Positions 24,690 through 35,720 of a stretch of 64,000 nucleotides of DNA are shown here, piece by piece; position 1 is the first letter of the stretch; every line of letters starts with the position of its first letter. A model generated the notes under the pieces. The model was not told the DNA's origin and ran no database searches. It saw only the letters and a list, made by a program, of their open reading frames with translations. Made by a program: the position numbers and the translations under genes. The stretch lies in contig JBOZIK010000001.1 in assembly GCA_051453625.1 (NCBI GenBank), forward strand, positions 85,652,693 through 85,716,692. Reading direction: 5' to 3'. This stretch comes from Welwitschia mirabilis (lineage: Eukaryota > Gnetophyta > Gnetopsida > Welwitschiales).

Positions 24690-26204
24690 ACAAGAGTTAA
24701 TTTTAATATCACTTTTGAAATCTAAGGTTAAAGCATTTGGTTATTCCCATAAAGATTTAACACCCATCTATACCTTTATTATTCAAGATAAAATCGATCT
24801 TGAGGATAATGCAAAATCTATTAGGCAACCTTAACATAGACTAAATCTTGTCCTTAAATAAGTCATAAAGTATGAAATTATAAAACTAATAAATGCTAGA
24901 ATTATTTATGATATAGCTAGTGAATGGGTTAGCCCTTTAGTGGTAGTACTTAATAAAAATGAGAAGTGAAGAATGTGTATTGATTTTAGAAAATTAAATG
25001 AAGTAACTAAGAAAGACCATTGTCCTTTACCTTTCTTCAATTAAATACTTAATAAAATTCAAGGACATGCTTTTTATTGCTTTATTGATAGATATATTTG
25101 TTAAAATTAGGTTTGTATCACTAGTGAGGATTAAGTAAAACTACTTTTAATTTACCTTTGAAACTTTTACTTTTAGATGTATGCCTTTGAACTTTGCAAT
25201 GCCCTTGGTACTTTTCAACATGCAATAATGGGTATCATTTCTGTTATGCTAGAGGATCCAATTGAAATTTTTATGAATGACTTCTCAATCTATGGTGAAA
25301 ACTTTAAACAAATCTTAGAAAGGTTAAAGAAAGTCCTTAATAGATGCATTATTAATGGCCTAAATTTAATTCGGAGAAGATCTTCTTTTTAGTTAATAGT
25401 GGAATTGTCTTAAATCATCATATTTCAAATAAAGAAATTAGGATGAACCCTAAAAAAGTTAGTATTATTAAAAATCTAACTTCTACAATAAATGTTAAAA
25501 AAGTTCAATCCTTCCTTGGTTACTATGATTTTTATCATTGTTTTATTTAAGATTATACAAAAATTTATAAACACCTTTATTTATTACTTGAAAAAGAAGT
25601 TCAATTTGATTGGAACTTGTTAGTTTTCTTTTGATACATGTAAAGATAAAATATATTCTGCACCTATTATAATGGGACCTAATTGGAATAAATATTTTGA
25701 ATTAATCTGTGATGCTAGCAATATTGCTGTGGGTGAGGTACTTGAACAAAAATATGAAATTGATTTTAAGATTATACTTATTATAGCAAAACTTTGGCTA
25801 AAGATCAAATAAATTACACTACTATTGAAAAAGAAATGTTAACAATAATCATTTACCTTGATATGATTAAACATTATCTTTTAGGCTTTCATATAAATAT
25901 CTATACTATCCTCATGTAAAAATTTAATTTGACCATCATAGATAAAGTAGGAAAGTATAATAGTGTAGTAGATCATTTGTCACATCTTTCTTCCTCTCTT
26001 GATGATCTTATAGTTAATGATTGTTTTCTAAATCAATAAAATTTTGCCTTATCTTATACTCATCCTCCTTCTTAATATGCTGACATTGTTAATTACCTTG
26101 TTACCATAAAAACACCACAACATTAGACTTACAATAAACAAAAATCCTTTCTCCATAGAATGGATTATTATGACTGGATAGAGCCACATATTTACTATAA
26201 GTGC
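24690..26204 (+). pseudogene. RT-RNase H relic, first copy in element D, cut by a gap
   Basis: Reverse transcriptase: KLINARIIYDIASEWVSPLV (about 24883-24942), MCIDFRKLNEVTKKDHCPLP, then MYAFELCNALGTFQHA and FMNDFSIYGENFKQILERL (25270-25326), where FMNDF replaces FMDDF. RNase H: TTIEKEMLTII (about 25818-25850) and KFNLTIIDKVGKYNSVVDHL (about 25920-25980). The integrase N-terminal approach SYTHPPS.YADIVNYLVTIK is read at 26055-26110, and DYYDWIEPHIYYKC stops at the gap. Several Gln/Trp codons are stops. It is homologous throughout to 28690-30437. Confidence 0.85.
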
Positions 26205-26304
26205 NNNNNNNNNNNNNNNNNNNNNNNNNNNNNNNNNNNNNNNNNNNNNNNNNNNNNNNNNNNNNNNNNNNNNNNNNNNNNNNNNNNNNNNNNNNNNNNN
26301 NNNN
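26205..26304. other. Assembly gap, 100 N, at the junction of two internal copies
   Basis: Left of the gap the sequence is at the integrase N-terminus; right of it at the middle of gag of a second copy. 100 N is probably a placeholder of unknown true size. Confidence 0.95.
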
Positions 26305-27760
26305 AGCCAACATTGAATAATTAGTACTTACTTATGGAAATAATAAAAAAAAAAAAATTAGTAATTGTACTTATATGGTTATTTTTCTTACCACTTTAAA
26401 AGAAAAAGATAAACTATGGTTAAGAACTATTTCACATAAAAGTTTAAAAATATGAGATCAAGTTTAATAAGCATTTATAAAGAGATTTATGAATGAAACA
26501 ATCATAAGAAAAAGAAATAAAAAAGTAACAAATTTCCAATGACAACCTAACAAAGATTATGCCTCCACCTATGAGTGATTTTTTATTGCCTTACATTGTA
26601 ATCCTAGAGATACTTTTGTCAAGAAGAATTAGTAGACTTTTTGTATAGTGGATTTAATAGCCAAACAAAACAATTTGTAGATATTTCATGTAGAGGAAAT
26701 TTGATGAATCTTACTTTAAAAGCACATGGAAAGTATTGGAAGAACTAGTAGAACTAAGTTAGACATGGTTTAAACCCTTACCTAAAGAAAATCATATAAT
26801 GGGTCAAATTATAAAATACCATAAAGACATTAAACAAGAGAAGAAGGAAGTAAAAATAGAGAAATAACTATAAGGATTTTACTACAACACTAGAATAATA
26901 CAACCAAATAATCTTAGACACTAAGGTAAAAAATGAAAAGAGTGTAGTTTTGGTTCCAACTTGTGATTTGTGTGAAGATAATTAGTATGTAACAAAAGAT
27001 TATTCTTTACTACCAACTTATACAGAAAATATTTATAAAGAGGTGTGTGCATTTAATTAGATTATTTAAACTTTAAAAGTCAAAATCAAAATCAATTTTA
27101 ACCTAGAATAAATGGATAATCAAACTTTCAATCTTTTGAAAACAAATTTAATAACTTTGAAGAAAATCATCCTAATTTTCAGCCATTTTGAAAAATATTT
27201 GAAAATGAAAACTTTCAATCAAACAACTTTAGTTATTAGGCAACACATTGAATTCACAAAACCAAAATGATCCACTTAGAAATTCCATTGATGAATTAAG
27301 AAAATCTCAAGAGAAAACAAATTCAAACATTGAAAATCTTGTTAATGTTGTATAACAAACTATTCTTACTAATCAAAAACAACAAGGGTCACTTGCAATA
27401 CAACCTTTACCAAATTCTAATAAAGTAAAAAGAATTGTAAGGTTGTGACAAGAAGTGGAGAAAATACAACACCTCCTATCCAAGATGCTTTAACATTTCA
27501 AAATCATAAAAGTGATTAATAAGAAGAGTATTTTAAGATCTTAGAAAATCATACTTTTGCTTCTCCTTTAAATAATAAGAAGAAAAATTCTTCTCAAGAT
27601 AAAGGTAAGAAAATTGATGGTCCTTGGATTGATAGATTCTACACTAGTCCTATCTTTGATGAACATCTTAAGGCATTAATAAAAAATGTATGTATAAATT
27701 TACCATTTTCAAACTTTTGCAAGAGAATTTGAAATATTATAATTTATGGGAATATCTAAT
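26305..27760 (+). pseudogene. Gag relic, second copy in element D (5' truncated by gap)
   Basis: It starts at the residues ANIE.LVLTY, equivalent to 22281 in copy 1, and follows copy 1 base by base with substitutions and small indels. The Asn/Gln-rich tail is shorter (SQNQNQF, about 27078-27100). A few frames are kept differently from copy 1, so the copies have decayed independently. Confidence 0.75.
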
Positions 27761-27829
27761 TAAGAGGCAATAAAAATAAACTATACCTAATAAAGTATTT
27801 TTAGCCTAATCTATAATCAACTTAGTTTT

Positions 27830-28330
27830 ACAAAAATGTCCAAAGTTTAAGGATATAACGGCAGTAACTATTAGTATTACTTTAGAAAGAAACAAAAGAA
27901 TAAAGAAATCCTTAATTGATATAAGAGTAAGTGTTAATATTATGCCCTTGCATATTTATTAACAACTTGGGTTGAAAAGTAGAATTAAGCCTACCTACAA
28001 GGATTATCGTAAAATTAGTAGATACTTTAGTACAGAAACCTTTAGGAGTGATCAAAGATTTACTAATTTAAGTAAAAGAACTATCCTATAGACATGGTTG
28101 TGATTGAAGTTGAGCATAACGGATGTTATCCATTACTTCTAGATAGAGATTTTTATATAATAGTCCATTGTATTATTAATACTAGAACTAGAATAATCAA
28201 ATGTGATTTAGGAAATAAGAAGTCTACTATTAGAGTATTTGATGTTGCTGAAAAGTATTTAGGTGATGAGTTAAATGATTAAGAATAGATTATACCTAGT
28301 TTTTTATGGCATCATCCACTTGAGGAAAGA
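27830..28330 (+). pseudogene. Protease relic, second copy in element D
   Basis: SLIDIRVSVNIMPLHIY (about 27908-27958) keeps the catalytic Asp that copy 1 lost but has Arg for the Gly of the DLGAS site. An open part at 28094-28282 gives VVIEVEHNGCYPLLLDRDFY, the strand and flap region before the C-terminal IIN motif. Confidence 0.75.
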
Positions 28331-28689
28331 TGATTAATACTTCATAAGCCAACTTTGTTTAATAATCCACTTAAGTAGAAAACTTGAAAGCTTTTGATGA
28401 TGATTAAATTAACTATGAGCATTTAGGAACTGACTATTTTGATCAAGAAAGTAGAAAAACTAAAACTATAAATTGTGCAAAAATCTAAAATCTAAACAAA
28501 ATTGAGATTTCTCATTTTGAAGGAGGTCATCCACTACTGTTGTCTAGACGATAGTCTAAGATAATAGTTAATTTTGATAAAATTTTAACATAAAATAAAA
28601 ATTTAAATCTAAATCTAAAACTTTTTACCTAGTGGACTGAAATATATTTTTCTGTGTAATGATCAAAATAAACTTTTGATAATAAATGA

Positions 28690-30260
28690 AAATATTTTTC
28701 CTTAATAAGAGTTAATTTTAATCTTACTTTTAAAATCTAAGATTAATGAATTTGTTTAATCTCATAAAGATTTGAATGTTATTCCTTTCTCTAACATTCA
28801 ATATAGAATCTACCTTAAGAATAATGCAAAACCTGTTAGGCAAACCCAATATAGACTAAATCTGACCCTTAAATAAGTTTTAAAAAATGAAATCATTAAA
28901 TTAATGGATGATAGAAGTATTTATGTTATAGTTGATTGTGAGTGAATTATCCTTTTGATGGTGGTGCCTAAAAAAAATGACAAGTGAAGAATGTGTATTG
29001 ACTTTAGAAAATTAAATGAATTAATCAAGAAAGACTATTATCCTTTACCTTTTCTCAATCAATTACTTGATATAATCTAAGGAAATTATTATTTACTTAA
29101 TAGATATAGTGATTACAATCAATTTTGTATTGCTATTAAGGATTAGGCTAAAACTACTTTTACTTCACCTTTTAAAACTTTTACTTTTAGATGTATACCT
29201 TTTAAACTTTGCAATGCTCCTGGTACTTTTCAATGTGCAATGATGGGTATATTTCCTGATATGTTAGATTATTTAATAGAAACTTTTATGCATNNNNNNN
29301 NNNNNNNNNNNNNNNNNNNNNNNNNNNNNNNNNNNNNNNNNNNNNNNNNNNNNNNNNNNNNNNNNNNNNNNNNNNNNNNNNNNNNNNNNNNNNATGGGTA
29401 TATTTCCCGATATGTTAGATTATTTAATAGAAACTTTTATGCATGACTTCTCAAATTATGTTGAAAAATTTGAAAAAAATTGTAGAAAGGTTAGAAAAAT
29501 TCTTTAATAGACGCATTACTAATGGCCTATATTTAGGTTGGTAGAAAAGTTTCTTTTTAGTTGATAGTTGAATTGTCTTAGGTCATCACATTTTTTATAA
29601 AGGAATTAATATGGATCCTAAATAATTTAGTATCATTAAAAACATAACTCCTCTAACCAATGTAAAACAAGTTCAATTCTTCCTTAGTCATTATGATTTT
29701 TATCATTGCTTTATTCAAGATTATGTAAAAAATTGTAAACCCCTTCACTTGTTACTTGAAAAAAAAAGCTAAATTTAATTAGAATTAATCTCTTTAGCTT
29801 CCTTTTAATACATTTAAAGATAAAATCTCCTCCACTCCTTTTGTAACAAGACCTAATTGGAATAAAGATTTTGAGTTAATGTGTGATGCTAGTAATATTT
29901 ATATGGATGGAGTGCTTAAATAAAAATATGAAAATGATTTTAAGATTATATCTTATCATTGTAAAACTTTGTATAAAGCTCAAATGAATTACACTACTAC
30001 AGAAAAAGAAATATTAGCAATAATCTTTTACCTTAATATACTTAAACATTATATTTGAGGTTTTTATATGAATGTTTACATCGACCATGTAGTAATTAGA
30101 TACCTCATGACTAAGAAAGATTCTAATACTAGAATTATTAGATAGATCCTCCTCATGCAAGAATTTAATTTAATCATCATTGATAAATTAGAAAAGCATA
30201 ATAGTATAGCAGATCATTTATTGCATCTTTCTTCCTCTCTTGATGATATTATGATTAATG
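28690..30260 (+). pseudogene. RT-RNase H relic, second copy in element D
   Basis: Motifs run in the same order as copy 1: MCIDFRKLNELIKKDYYPLP (about 28989-29048), CNAPGTFQCAMMGIF (about 29212-29256), and FMHDFS (29436-29453), where His replaces the first catalytic Asp. RNase H follows with NYTTTEKEILAIIFYLNI (about 29990-30043) and EFNLIIIDKLEKHNSIADHL (about 30163-30222). The block is interrupted by the gap at 29294, whose two flanks repeat the same 51 bp, so no sequence is likely to be missing. Confidence 0.85.
29294..29393. other. Assembly gap, 100 N, with repeated flanks
   Basis: The 51 bp before the gap (29243-29293) recur immediately after it (29394-29444) with one mismatch. The most economical reading is two overlapping contigs that were not merged. 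Confidence 0.93.
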
Positions 30261-30269
30261 ATTCTTTTC

Positions 30270-31580
30270 TACATGAATAATATTTTGCCATATCTTATAC
30301 TCATCCTCCTCCTTTGTATGCTGATATTATTAATTATCTTATTACCATAAAAACACAATAACATAATTAAAGAAAATCCTTTCTCCATAGAGTAGGTGAT
30401 TATGAATGGATAGAGCCACATCTTTATCATAGGTGTAAAGATTAAATCATGCAAAAATATGTGCCTAAATGGGAAAAATCTAACATCCTTCATCTTTTTC
30501 ATGGTGGTATTTGTGGAGGTCATTTTAGTAGATAGAAAATAGCTATGAAAATACTTCACTCTAGTTTTTATTGATCTACTATTTTTCAAGACTCTTTTAA
30601 TTTTGCTAAAAGTTGTGATTCTTTTCAATGTTATGGTATCCTTATTCATTCTCACAAAATGCTTCTTAAACCTATTCTTGAATGTGAACTTTTTGATTAT
30701 TTAAGAAGTAATTTTACAGGCTCTATTAAATCACCTTCCAATGATAAGAACTATATTTTTGTGGCTATTGATTATGTTACTAAATGGGTTGAAGCTATTC
30801 CTACTTCTATGAATAAAGCTAGAACTATTTCTACTTTTTTTAGAACTTATATCCTTCAAAATTTTGATTTTTTTTAAGATTATCATTAGTAACTAAGGAA
30901 TTTATTTTATTAATTAATTTTTTAGGAAACTTATTTTATCCATTAGAATTAAACATAGGATAGCTTATTCTTATCGTTGACAAACAAATGATCAAGTTGA
31001 AAATGAAAACAAACAAATTAATAAAATGCTATAAAAACTTATTTATGTTAATAAGAAATATTGGGATTAATAATATTCTTTGGGCTTATCATATTACTTG
31101 GGTAATTCTCTTGGTTTTTTACCTTATGAAATTATATATGGAAAATTTTGTGTTTTACTTGTTAATGTGTGTTATAACTTTTATCATTTTTTCATCAACT
31201 TAATCTTATATACCTTAATAAGAATCTTAAACATATATTATCCTAACCTGATTACCTAGATGAAAAACATACACATGCAATACATCATCAACTAATTCAC
31301 AAAGCCCAAGCTAAGTTCAAACATAATAGGACATTATTTTATAAAAATTTTAAACCTAATAAACTTATTCTTTTATATAATACTAGAGTACATCTTTTAC
31401 ATAATAAGTTAATCTCTAAATGGTTAGATTCTTATCATATAGAGAAAGTAGATTCTAATGTATCTATTGATATTTTCAACTTAGAAACTAAGAAGATTCA
31501 GAACGTTAATAGATAAAGGTTCAAAATATATGAAAAAACTTTTGATGCAATCTTGAACATGGTAGAAGCAATTATTTGAA
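30270..31580 (+). pseudogene. Integrase relic of element D
   Basis: Integrase inserts the cDNA into host DNA. The zinc-binding part is at about 30395-30640 (DYEWIEPHLYHRC; SNILHLFHGGICGGHF; SFQCYG). The core is open at 30659-30877 with FDYLRSNFTGSIKSP and IFVAIDYVTKWVEAIPTS (first catalytic Asp kept in AIDYV). The second catalytic Asp region reads ISN then a stop (about 30885-30900), Asp to Asn. The glutamate of DQVEN (about 30989-31003) is kept. The C-terminal segment (KAQAKFKHNR, LLHNKLISKW) is at about 31300-31430. Confidence 0.85.
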
Positions 31581-33809
31581 AGGTTCCCTTTAATGAGGAG
31601 GACTTCCATCCTATTGTTATCTGAATTCTTTCTTAGCTGATTTCTTTAGTGGATGTTATGATGTCACTTGATCATCTTTCATACTTGACTTATGTGTTTG
31701 CTTTATGAAGTTTCCATANNNNNNNNNNNNNNNNNNNNNNNNNNNNNNNNNNNNNNNNNNNNNNNNNNNNNNNNNNNNNNNNNNNNNNNNNNNNNNNNNN
31801 NNNNNNNNNNNNATGCTTTAGTTATTTTGCTTTTTTCAATGGTATGAGGTCTTTAGTTATTTAGGTATGTTCTTTTTTATCTTTCATCTCACTTATTCAC
31901 TTTCATCGTTTTGAGTATGTAATCATGTGGAAATTATTTTAAAAAAACAATAACCATGATCTATTGTATTTATAATAAAAAAATATACATAGTTACAATA
32001 ATGTCCTGATACACTGGGATAATTTTTATAGAAAGGAACTTTTGGCAATGATGGTAACTGTGGAAACTCCATTGGGGGATCAATTGATCATGCTTCAGGG
32101 TTTTTACTTCTTTGACTGTGGCTACACTCCCCTCATTATGGAAAGTTGTAATAAACTTTGATGCTATGAGATCAATGATATTCTTAGTATTATCAAAGGC
32201 ATTGTTTGTTTTCTAAACTCTTAGTATTCCCACATGATCATTTAATATTTAAAGATTCAGATTTGCTTTAGGGTGTAAGTAGGTGAGTTTATTTCTGAAT
32301 AGCTTTTGATCTTATCATTTATTATTCTAAGCACTTAATATTTGGTATTATCATAATCACTTTTTTTATAGTAGAACTTTATAACGTTAATATGTTTTAT
32401 CATGCATTTTTATTCAAGTATCTTTATGATCTCTTCCAAGAGGGTTTACTAGATTAGAATTTAGAATAGGTAAGCTACATTAATCATGTTTCTTATGTAT
32501 ATTTTTATTCAATTTTTGTTTCACTTTTTTAGTTTGTTATTTTAAACTCATTTCTGTATTTTCTCATTCTCACCTAGGACCTTATCATTTAGTATTTTCC
32601 TTATTATTATTCATGGTATTTCTTTTAATACTACATTAATTTTCTTTTAGCATTTTAATTAAGTAAATGATATTTTATGCTTTATGATGTTTATGAGATT
32701 TCTTTGTATCTTTCAGAGTTCAATTTTTCCTATTTATTTTTTAGTTTAAAAACATTTGTTTATTCTTTTTTATTAGGTTTCAACATACTTAGTATGTTTT
32801 TACCATCTTATTTTTCATTTATTTTGAGTTTTTCTCCTCATTTTGATTTGTCATGACTCTTCATCATTCCCTCTTTTTTAAAACCTTATGATACATTCTA
32901 TTATCTTTACACTAATATTTGAGCTTAAATTTCTTGGCTAATATTTTTATTTTTTAAGAATTATTTCCAAATCCTATCATCCACCTAACCATCTAGATGA
33001 TAAGGGAGACGACACTGAGATTTTTTTCTAACAATCATCCTAGGGCTATCATCTCGTCGCGTTTTCTAGAAGAAAATGTGATAAAACCATGCAGTCTATT
33101 CTTTTTCTCATTTTTCTTCCATTCTTTATCTTTTCTACCCATTCTCTTGAGATATGACAGTGCTTCTAATTCCTCTTGGTGTGCTAGAACTTTTTTCCAT
33201 CAAATTCAATCAGCAAATTATTAGATTTTTGCAACTTTTTAAAAATGAGATATATTTTTTCCTCCATCTTTTTTTAAATTTTTTCACCTATTTCTTAGAC
33301 TTTTAACATGTACTTTTCATATATGTTGTTTAATTTTTGAAGCTCTTCAATTAGGAACTTATGAATCTGATTTTTACCATGTATTTTGAAAGTTATGACA
33401 AATTGTGCATTCTATAGGATAGAATCAAATTTTTAACTTTAAAACTCATTTTCTCATAAATCGTAAGTTAAAACATAATGGTCCTTTAGGTTAAATTGAT
33501 TAGTATGACATGCTCTAAATTTATAGTGAATTAGATTTTTCATTTAAGTAATTTCATTTTTCACCTTATATGGGGCCCCATCTAAAATACAATTTTAAAC
33601 TTTTCATGTGTTTTACATTTTTTTTTTCATAGAACTAGGTAATACAGGATGTATTGACACTTTTGGGTGGAGGGTAAGGAGGGCATACATATTTTCATAA
33701 TTTTTACACATTTTTAACTAATTTTTGAGGTTGTTTTGAGCATCCATGCGGTGTATTTTAGTTATATTCATCAGATCTCACATGAATTATTGCATATTTA
33801 TGGTTAAGT
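31581..33809 (+). other. Post-pol non-coding region of element D
   Basis: No frame of note; short open stretches such as 32997-33224 are not conserved. The region is homologous, reversed, to 58185-60400 in E: for example 32043-32165 (ttggcaatgatggtaactgt) matches the complement of 59760-59880. It carries motif copies around 32967-33000 and 33035-33055. Confidence 0.65.
31719..31812. other. Assembly gap, 94 N
   Basis: The same interval in E (60173-60262, reverse strand) is 90 bp, so this gap appears correctly sized and E shows roughly what is missing. Confidence 0.9.
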
Positions 33810-35182
33810 ATGTTGTGCACAAGTACAGATAGACAGGCTAAGGCTAAGGCCAAAGCTGGTAAGTAACAGATAGGCCCATTAGTACCAGAGGTCGAAAATG
33901 CAAAACCAATACATCCCTCACCTCAACATGCAAGGTCTCTTACTATTTAGATGGTTGCTATTTATGTTGAGAGACATTTGAAGGATTTCATAAGCCAATT
34001 AGAGCCAAAGTTAGATTAGAGGCTCATAGATTTACAACTCTATGAATCTTAAATTCACAAAGGGTATAACATATATCAAAGACCTTAGAATTCTACAACA
34101 CTATGCACATAAAGTATCGTCTTAATGCCCATGGTTAGCTAGTAGATATGATTATAGCCATGATTCGAGGCCATAAGATTGCAATACTATCAAATCATAT
34201 TACATTTGTGATAGATATTAGTAGTGTTGGGAGTGTTCATATACACTTAACTAGTAGTACAGAGGAGCGTTGCACATACATCGCAGCATTAAACATACTA
34301 GTAAATTTGACCTTAGATAGGCAAGCTATTTTGGTAATATAGTTGACTCCTATCTATTGGATTTTTTACAGAGGTTTAAATCATAACATCAATCCATCTT
34401 TTCATAATAGTCATGACATAATGGCTCATTTGTAGATTTTGGTAATGTTCAAACAGGGTGAGCAGATGAACTTATCCATGTTTATATGGAAGAGACTCAT
34501 GTCCATGGTAGATACATGACAGCTACAGACTTTGGGATATCCCTGCCTCCTCTCAGTTATGTTTAGATTATTTGGGATACTAGAGCCTATAATTAAGTAG
34601 CAATTTATGTAAATATAGACTTCAGCTCATTACTTATAAGATATGGGCATACCAGTACCAAAAGAGATAGAGAGATCTCAAGTTTAGAGATCTACAGTTG
34701 ACACTTTACTTGAGTAAGATTTAGGTCCCCTTAACAGAGACCACTAAGATCATCAAAGATATTATTAACTAAGGCATCTTGACATTAGAACAGAGGATCC
34801 AGAAAATTAAGTAAAGGATCTAGATGATTGAGAAAAGAGTCTACCACACTGAGGAGCAGCTTGTGAATGTCTGACAGGGCATTTTACGAATAGAGCATAG
34901 TATGATGGTAGATCTCCTAGATACAATATCCATGTACAAAGACAAGATAGCNNNNNNNNNNNNNNNNNNNNNNNNNNNNNNNNNNNNNNNNNNNNNNNNN
35001 NNNNNNNNNNNNNNNNNNNNNNNNNNNNNNNNNNNNNNNNNNNNNNNNNNNTATCCATGTACAAAGACAAGATAGCACAGACTATTACAACATTACTAGA
35101 CCATTGTTTGCCTGTTTATCCTGAGCATTCTCCTTCTTTTCCTTTACACCTGAGCCTACTACACACTAGGAGTTCATCATAA
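33810..35182 (+). pseudogene. ORF-X of element D: post-pol protein relic, plant transposon-protein-like
   Basis: A long frame from the ATG at 33810 (MLCTSTDRQAKAKAKAGK, basic Ala/Lys-rich start) to the TAA at 35180, readable despite about a dozen stops and a shift. The middle has YISKTLEFYNTMHIKYRL and MIIAMIRGHKIAILSNHITF (34148-34207), then LTPIYWIFYRGLNHNINPSF (about 34345-34404) and YPCLLSVMFRLFGILEP near 34540. The C-terminus is a heptad-like coiled coil rich in E, I, K and L (about 34735-35100). Element E encodes the same protein at 56893-58184. The LTP.yR...RGL.HNI...F ... YP.LL...F..FGIL pattern resembles the 'putative plant transposon protein' domain found beside some plant gypsy elements; this is from memory, not a search. 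Its function is unknown. It occupies the place where Athila elements carry an env-like frame. Confidence 0.7.
34952..35051. other. Assembly gap, 100 N, with repeated flanks
   Basis: The 25 bp before the gap (34927-34951, beginning tatccatgtacaaag) recur directly after it (35052-35076). Joining at the overlap keeps ORF-X in frame through its coiled-coil part. Confidence 0.93.
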
Positions 35183-35710
35183 CTTGATAAGGCGAGTGAC
35201 TTCTTATTATATTTTTATATCTTTCCTTTATATAATATCCAAAAAAAATCATGATATTATTTTAAGTATCAACATGGTATGTACTTCTATTATTAGATTT
35301 CTACATATTTTTATTTTCACATACTATTTCTACACTTCATAATGCAGACTATTTATATTACCTGAAATTATTCTCTTTATCTGCTATACATTTTAGTGGG
35401 AAGCTATTGATTATCAGTATATTTAATGTCTATTTTTTGAATTTTTTATCATAGTCTTCTAATTTTTAAGAATATTTTTTAACCTATTACTCCTCATATT
35501 ATCTAGACAACCACCAAGATGACAGTATAGCCCGTTGCACTACATAGGTGAAATTTTTAGTTTTTAGTTTTTGACTTTTCTATCTTGCATTCTAAAATTC
35601 TTGAAAATATTTTTGATTTTATTTATAATTCCTTAGTTGATCTACTATTAGATAATTTGGCTCACAATCATTATTGTTCACCTAGTTTTGTCAAAGACTA
35701 ACAAAGATAC
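35183..35710 (+). other. 3' untranslated region of element D
   Basis: No frame. A motif copy lies near 35500-35525 (ttatctagacaaccaccaag), conserved in E near 56538-56575. Confidence 0.5.
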
Positions 35711-35720
35711 GTGGGGGCTA
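35711..35720 (+). promoter_or_regulatory. Polypurine tract of element D
   Basis: gtgggggcta sits directly before the 3' LTR; element E has tggggggcta at the same place on the other strand (56340-56349). It is the expected plus-strand primer site. Confidence 0.7.

Noticed and set aside
30269-30655. 128-codon minus-strand open frame.
   Set aside because: It lies antisense to the integrase zinc-finger relic of D; the equivalent antisense frame in E (61389-61610) is a shadow too.
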